Assembly (NCBI GenBank): GCA_030066195.1
Contig: JASJCB010000012.1
Span: forward strand, 40,864 to 104,863
DNA from: Acidobacteriota bacterium
Lineage (GTDB): Bacteria; Acidobacteriota; Holophagae; Acanthopleuribacterales; Acanthopleuribacteraceae
Length of the DNA stretch: 64,000 nt
Direction of reading: 5' to 3'
In this document: positions 60,838-64,000 of the stretch, in pieces
Position numbering within the stretch: the stretch's first letter is position 1
Layout of the letters: each line of letters begins with the position of its first letter
Translations under genes and position numbers: made by a program
Notes under the pieces: generated by a model
Database searches by the model: none
The model's input: only the letters and a program-made list of their open reading frames with translations
Told to the model about the DNA's origin: nothing

Positions 60838-62244
60838 TCAGGACTCATCCGCCAGGGATTGCTCGGTTTCCTGAGATTCTGCCGCGGCTGCTTCAAGGGT
60901 TGCTTCCAGGGCGGCCGCCTCGTTGAAACTACCGTCCCAGTCTTCCCAAATCGTCAACTCCGCGTCATGTTCTTCCAGGACCTCGTTCATGGCCGGATAG
61001 TCGGGTGCTTCCATATTATGCGCGATACGATATTGATCCAACTCATCGATAACCGTTCGACTGAAGCCCTCGTAGGGCATGCGCTCGTCGGCAGCGCGGG
61101 CGAAGGCGTCATAGGCCACAAAGCTCAGACCGGCAGTCATAAACGCGTTGTAATGGTGATATTCATTGTAGTTGTGGATATTGCTACCCATGGTGCGAAC
61201 CCAACGCACGCGCTTGGCAGTACCCGCCGCCTTCATGTCCGGTAGGGTGACCAGCCATTTGGTTTTGTCGCCGCGCAGCATGCCGTACGGCTTCACGCTC
61301 CATTTTTTTCGGACTCGATTGATGGATTCGATACGGTCGCAGCGGTCGCGTATCTCGTTGTCCAACCAGCCGACCATATCCAGATAATACTGAACCTTTT
61401 TGGCAAGAGCCTGACAGCGGGCAACCAGGATACGTCCGGCTTTGCGAACCGTATGGTGGATGGCTTCGAAATCGGCGTCCTTCAGGAACTCGGCCAGGTC
61501 GCTTCGCAAGGCTTCCAGGGAAACATCTTGATATCCGTCCAACCAACCGCCCAGGGAGTTTCGTTCCTCAACCAGATCGATGACTGCCTGATAACGTTTG
61601 CGTGCTTTGATCAGCTCACCCGATAGAAAATCACATTTTTCCACCAGCGATTCGTAATCACGGACCAGTTCGGAAAAGTCGTCTTTTTCCAAACGGTCCC
61701 TCACGGCTTCCATGGCGCGCTTCTCGCGGAAGTCAGCGAGGGTCATAACTCTCCAGAACTTTTTGAAGCCGGTTTGGGCGGCACTCAGGTGATAGTCGCG
61801 ATCGTAAAGCCAGATGAACTGGTCGAACTCGTAGCGCTCCTTCTGGTGCCTCAAGCCGTTGTAGAGGTTTTCTGCCTCATGAACCTCGTTGGTCAACTGT
61901 CCGGTCTTGGGATGGATGAGATTATCGCGTTGAAGGTAATCCTCGCTTGCATCGATTTCCGCCATACGCTCGGTGTACTCCTTGTGTTGCCGATGCAATA
62001 ACCGCAAACGCTCAGGTAAGTGGAGCGCCCCCGTTTCCTGCGCTGCTCGCTTGACTTCCTCGGGGTCCGGCTCGCTGACCAAACCCGCGGCAAGGTGCTC
62101 CAAGGACCGCTTGAGTTCGACTTTGGCCTGGTCATGCTTGTGGTGTAATTGGCGTCGCTCGGCCAACAAATCGTCGGCCTGCAATTGATAGCTGTGCATG
62201 GCGCTGTCGGCCATACGAATACCGTCAGCCTTGGTCTGAAACAT
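60838..62244 (-). CDS. Hypothetical coiled-coil protein
   Basis: A 468-residue protein, mostly long charged helices with coiled-coil character (HHKHDQAKVELKRSLEHLAAGL, RLLHRQHKEYTERMAEIDASEDYL) and a central globular part with KWSVKPYGMLRGDKTKWLVTLPDM and tyrosine-rich NYNEYHHYNAFMTAGLSFVAYDAFARA. No signal peptide or family recognised. The ATG at 62244 follows AAGGAGC. It overlaps the upstream glycosyltransferase gene by 20 bases, so the two are coupled. The acidic tail ends in EQSLADES. Confidence 0.75.
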   Translation of the reverse strand: MFQTKADGIRMADSAMHSYQLQADDLLAERRQLHHKHDQAKVELKRSLEHLAAGLVSEPDPEEVKRAAQETGALHLPERLRLLHRQHKEYTERMAEIDASEDYLQRDNLIHPKTGQLTNEVHEAENLYNGLRHQKERYEFDQFIWLYDRDYHLSAAQTGFKKFWRVMTLADFREKRAMEAVRDRLEKDDFSELVRDYESLVEKCDFLSGELIKARKRYQAVIDLVEERNSLGGWLDGYQDVSLEALRSDLAEFLKDADFEAIHHTVRKAGRILVARCQALAKKVQYYLDMVGWLDNEIRDRCDRIESINRVRKKWSVKPYGMLRGDKTKWLVTLPDMKAAGTAKRVRWVRTMGSNIHNYNEYHHYNAFMTAGLSFVAYDAFARAADERMPYEGFSRTVIDELDQYRIAHNMEAPDYPAMNEVLEEHDAELTIWEDWDGSFNEAAALEATLEAAAAESQETEQSLADES

Positions 62245-63928
62245 GCGAAGCTCCTTGGCATGTGGAATCGAGGAAATGGGAGAAAGCACTTAGATCGAGC
62301 ATTTTGGTTCGGGTGTTCAGGCGATCGATGAAGTCATGAAAATCAGGTAGGTGCGGCAGCCGGCTCAGTAGCTCTCTACAGGCGCGCGCCATGTCGGCGC
62401 GTTTCACATGTAAGGTCAGGGCCGTGAGCAAGGGTTGTGTGACACCCGGCCGGTGTTCGGCCAATGACGTCAACAGGTCAATAAAAGCGCGTCGTAACGC
62501 GGACGGCGCAAGCGGCGGGTCGGCGGCCGTGAAACGATCGATGATTTTCAGGAAGTCAGGTTCGGAAATGCCGGCTTCGACCCGCAGGGTCTCGATAACC
62601 GCCGTGTCCTTGCCCAAAGCGAGCAGGTTGCGATCGGCGAGCCCGGACCGCCAGGCGATCAAGGCGTCGTCCATGGTGTTTTGCCGGTACAGCTTATCGC
62701 AACGAAGCCAAATCTCCGCTTGACGCCAACACTGGGGGAAAAAGGCATTTGGTTCCCAATCACGGGCGCAGGCGGCGGCCGCAATCAAGGCGCTTCGTTC
62801 GACGGCGCTGTCACCTAGCACGGCGTGCAGGTCCAATAGCTGAACGGCCGCACTCAAGGCGCCTCGGGCGGGTGGATGCCGGACAAGCGCGTCGCGAAGT
62901 TCGGCTTGCGTATCGGCCCGTTTCATATCTTCGACGGCGGCGCGGAGGATACTCGTATCCAGGTTTGTCAACTTCCGATGCAGCCCCGCCGAAACGCCCC
63001 GGTCTATACGTTCCTCCTGGCGATCCATTCCTTTCGTCTGGGCATAGAACAGGGTCGGTACCCGAGCCGTGATCAATTCCTGGTATGTGTTATAGCCGGC
63101 CGCGCTTACGGCCAGATCCAACGCGGGAAAAAAGCGGCTGACAGCCGCGCCGTGGTAGTTGGCAATATTGGCGCCGTAGCGCACCTTTCCTGAATAGAGG
63201 GGACCGTAGCCGACCAGTAGGAAATGGCTCGGGTCCTCGGCGAGGGTTTCGGTCAATATATCGAGCTGATGTTCGGCGGCCTCATCGCCCCCGCCGCCGG
63301 CGGAAACATAGATCAGAACGGAGCCGTCGGGAACGCCTAATTGTTCACGGGCCTTCTCGCGGCTGAAGGCGGTTCGCGGGCGGAAACCGTGAATCCGTCC
63401 GGTAAAAAAGCGGCGTTCGGCCAATGCTTCGGGCAGCGGATAGCGGGCTTCGTCAGGATCGTCGGGCACCAGAATGCGGTCGTATAAAGCAAGCATATTC
63501 TTTTGCAGCTTGCCGTTCCGTATCTTCGGGTCTCGATGTCGGTCCACGAACACGGTTTTGCGGGCAAAATCGCGTATCATCAGAAACTCGTTGAAGGAAC
63601 CCTCGGGAATGGTATCCAGGACCAACAGGTCCGGCCGCAAGGACGCTACCAGGTTGGATACGAAGAAACGGCTGTCGGCGATGAAGGTCTCAGCCGCGGC
63701 CGTGCCGGCCGCGGCGGTTTTAGAGGGAATTTTGTAAACCGGGAAATCGCCGGCAATATAGGCGGCGTCACTGGTTGTCAAAAACCGCAGGTCGGTGGGA
63801 ACGGCCAGGGCGTCCAAAAGGTCCCGCATTTCGCGGGCAATCGCCAGCAAACGCGACAGGTGGCCCAGGCCGACACCATTGACGGCGTAAAATAGGGCCG
63901 ATACCTTGCGGCGGTTCGATCGGGCCAT
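62225..63928 (-). CDS. MurG-like glycosyltransferase-related protein
   Basis: A 567-residue protein. Residues 1-360 have the GT-B fold layout: glycine-rich GVGLGHLSRL near 17-26, AALAVPTDLRFLTTSDAAY, and the second-domain signature AAVSRFFPALDLAVSAAGYNTYQELI with ARVPTLFYAQTKGMDRQEERIDRG (nucleotide-sugar site). The remaining 200 residues are a helical extension I do not recognise. It may transfer a sugar to an unknown acceptor. The stop codon of the preceding gene overlaps its ATG at 63928, so three genes are coupled on this strand. Confidence 0.83.
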   Translation of the reverse strand: MARSNRRKVSALFYAVNGVGLGHLSRLLAIAREMRDLLDALAVPTDLRFLTTSDAAYIAGDFPVYKIPSKTAAAGTAAAETFIADSRFFVSNLVASLRPDLLVLDTIPEGSFNEFLMIRDFARKTVFVDRHRDPKIRNGKLQKNMLALYDRILVPDDPDEARYPLPEALAERRFFTGRIHGFRPRTAFSREKAREQLGVPDGSVLIYVSAGGGGDEAAEHQLDILTETLAEDPSHFLLVGYGPLYSGKVRYGANIANYHGAAVSRFFPALDLAVSAAGYNTYQELITARVPTLFYAQTKGMDRQEERIDRGVSAGLHRKLTNLDTSILRAAVEDMKRADTQAELRDALVRHPPARGALSAAVQLLDLHAVLGDSAVERSALIAAAACARDWEPNAFFPQCWRQAEIWLRCDKLYRQNTMDDALIAWRSGLADRNLLALGKDTAVIETLRVEAGISEPDFLKIIDRFTAADPPLAPSALRRAFIDLLTSLAEHRPGVTQPLLTALTLHVKRADMARACRELLSRLPHLPDFHDFIDRLNTRTKMLDLSAFSHFLDSTCQGASHVSDQG

Positions 63929-64000
63929 CAGGCGCCTTCCTCCACATAAAACGAAGACTGTTGGTAAAGCTCATAAATGCGGGGATCGGGTTCTTCATTT
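63928..64000 (-). CDS. C-terminal end of a gene continuing beyond the window
   Basis: On the minus strand a frame open to the window edge ends with EEPDPRIYELYQQSSFYVEE-G-A and a TGA that overlaps the glycosyltransferase start codon (TGATG). At least 23 residues. The spacing and the PRIYELY[QR]xSSFYVEE pattern suggest another glycosyltransferase or capsule-type gene in the same operon, but the fragment is too short to identify. Confidence 0.55.
   Translation of the reverse strand, partial: NEEPDPRIYELYQQSSFYVEEGA

Overview
This is about 64 kb of a fairly GC-rich bacterial chromosome, tightly packed, with several AT-richer patches that look acquired. I cannot name the species. A large TPR protein, a CARF-type RtcR regulator with rtcBA, a bactofilin, MoxR/VWA pairs, a group I-like thymidine kinase with a zinc site, lamin-tail-domain secreted nuclease and a DUF6399-type insertion sequence together fit an Acidobacteriota (Holophagae-like) or a related deep-branching Gram-negative lineage. 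That placement is inference only. Many genes start with ATGA-type overlaps and good AGGAGG sites, which makes starts and operons fairly easy to call.

Layout. 0-3 kb: the end of a TPR protein, then two tandem paralogous ORFans on the minus strand, the second AT-rich. 3-7.5 kb: thymidine kinase with an overlapping 46-residue zinc-ribbon gene, a CoxE-like VWA protein and MoxR ATPase pair, then cutA coupled to an aldo/keto reductase. 7.5-9.8 kb: a secreted protein and a DUF2887 (Rpn-like nuclease fold) gene whose tail has been duplicated in tandem. 9.8-14.1 kb: a complete RNA-repair module, with rtcR divergent from rtcB-rtcA and a clear sigma-54 promoter between them. 14-20 kb: a LysR regulator and a BatA/VWA membrane-protein operon. 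20-27 kb: an ORFan, a 42-bp repeat array and a 1657-residue secreted nuclease with four 180-residue repeats. 27.8-32.1 kb: gdhA translationally coupled to a receiver/PPDK-N protein.

33-41 kb is the accessory part: a winged-helix regulator with its membrane partner and a palindromic operator, a cysteine-rich secreted peptide, a tyrosine recombinase, a DUF932 gene preceded by a 188-nt nested inverted repeat, an imperfect 180-bp tandem duplication, and a truncated Cap2-like E2-E1 (ubiquitin-like conjugation) fusion. 40.8-48.3 kb returns to host-like sequence: DUF2891, a MinD/ParA-like ATPase, then an operon of carotenoid oxygenase, two thiolases and a helix-turn-helix protein. 48.3-52.7 kb is a second scar: an HNH nuclease gene cut at its 5' end by a 1966-bp insertion sequence with exact 25-bp terminal repeats, followed by a very AT-rich two-gene cassette of unknown function.

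53-64 kb: a lysozyme-like protein with an unknown 596-residue partner, a 42-bp-spaced palindrome array, a secreted peroxiredoxin-like protein, tRNA-Gly(CCC), a bactofilin overlapping alanine dehydrogenase, a lipoate ligase, a Uma2-type nuclease, and a coiled-coil protein overlapping a MurG-like glycosyltransferase, with one more gene cut by the window edge. The strongest candidates for something undescribed are the three unlinked arrays built on a 42-bp pitch, the nested inverted repeat before DUF932, the AT-rich membrane/OmpA-like cassette and the remnant conjugation system.
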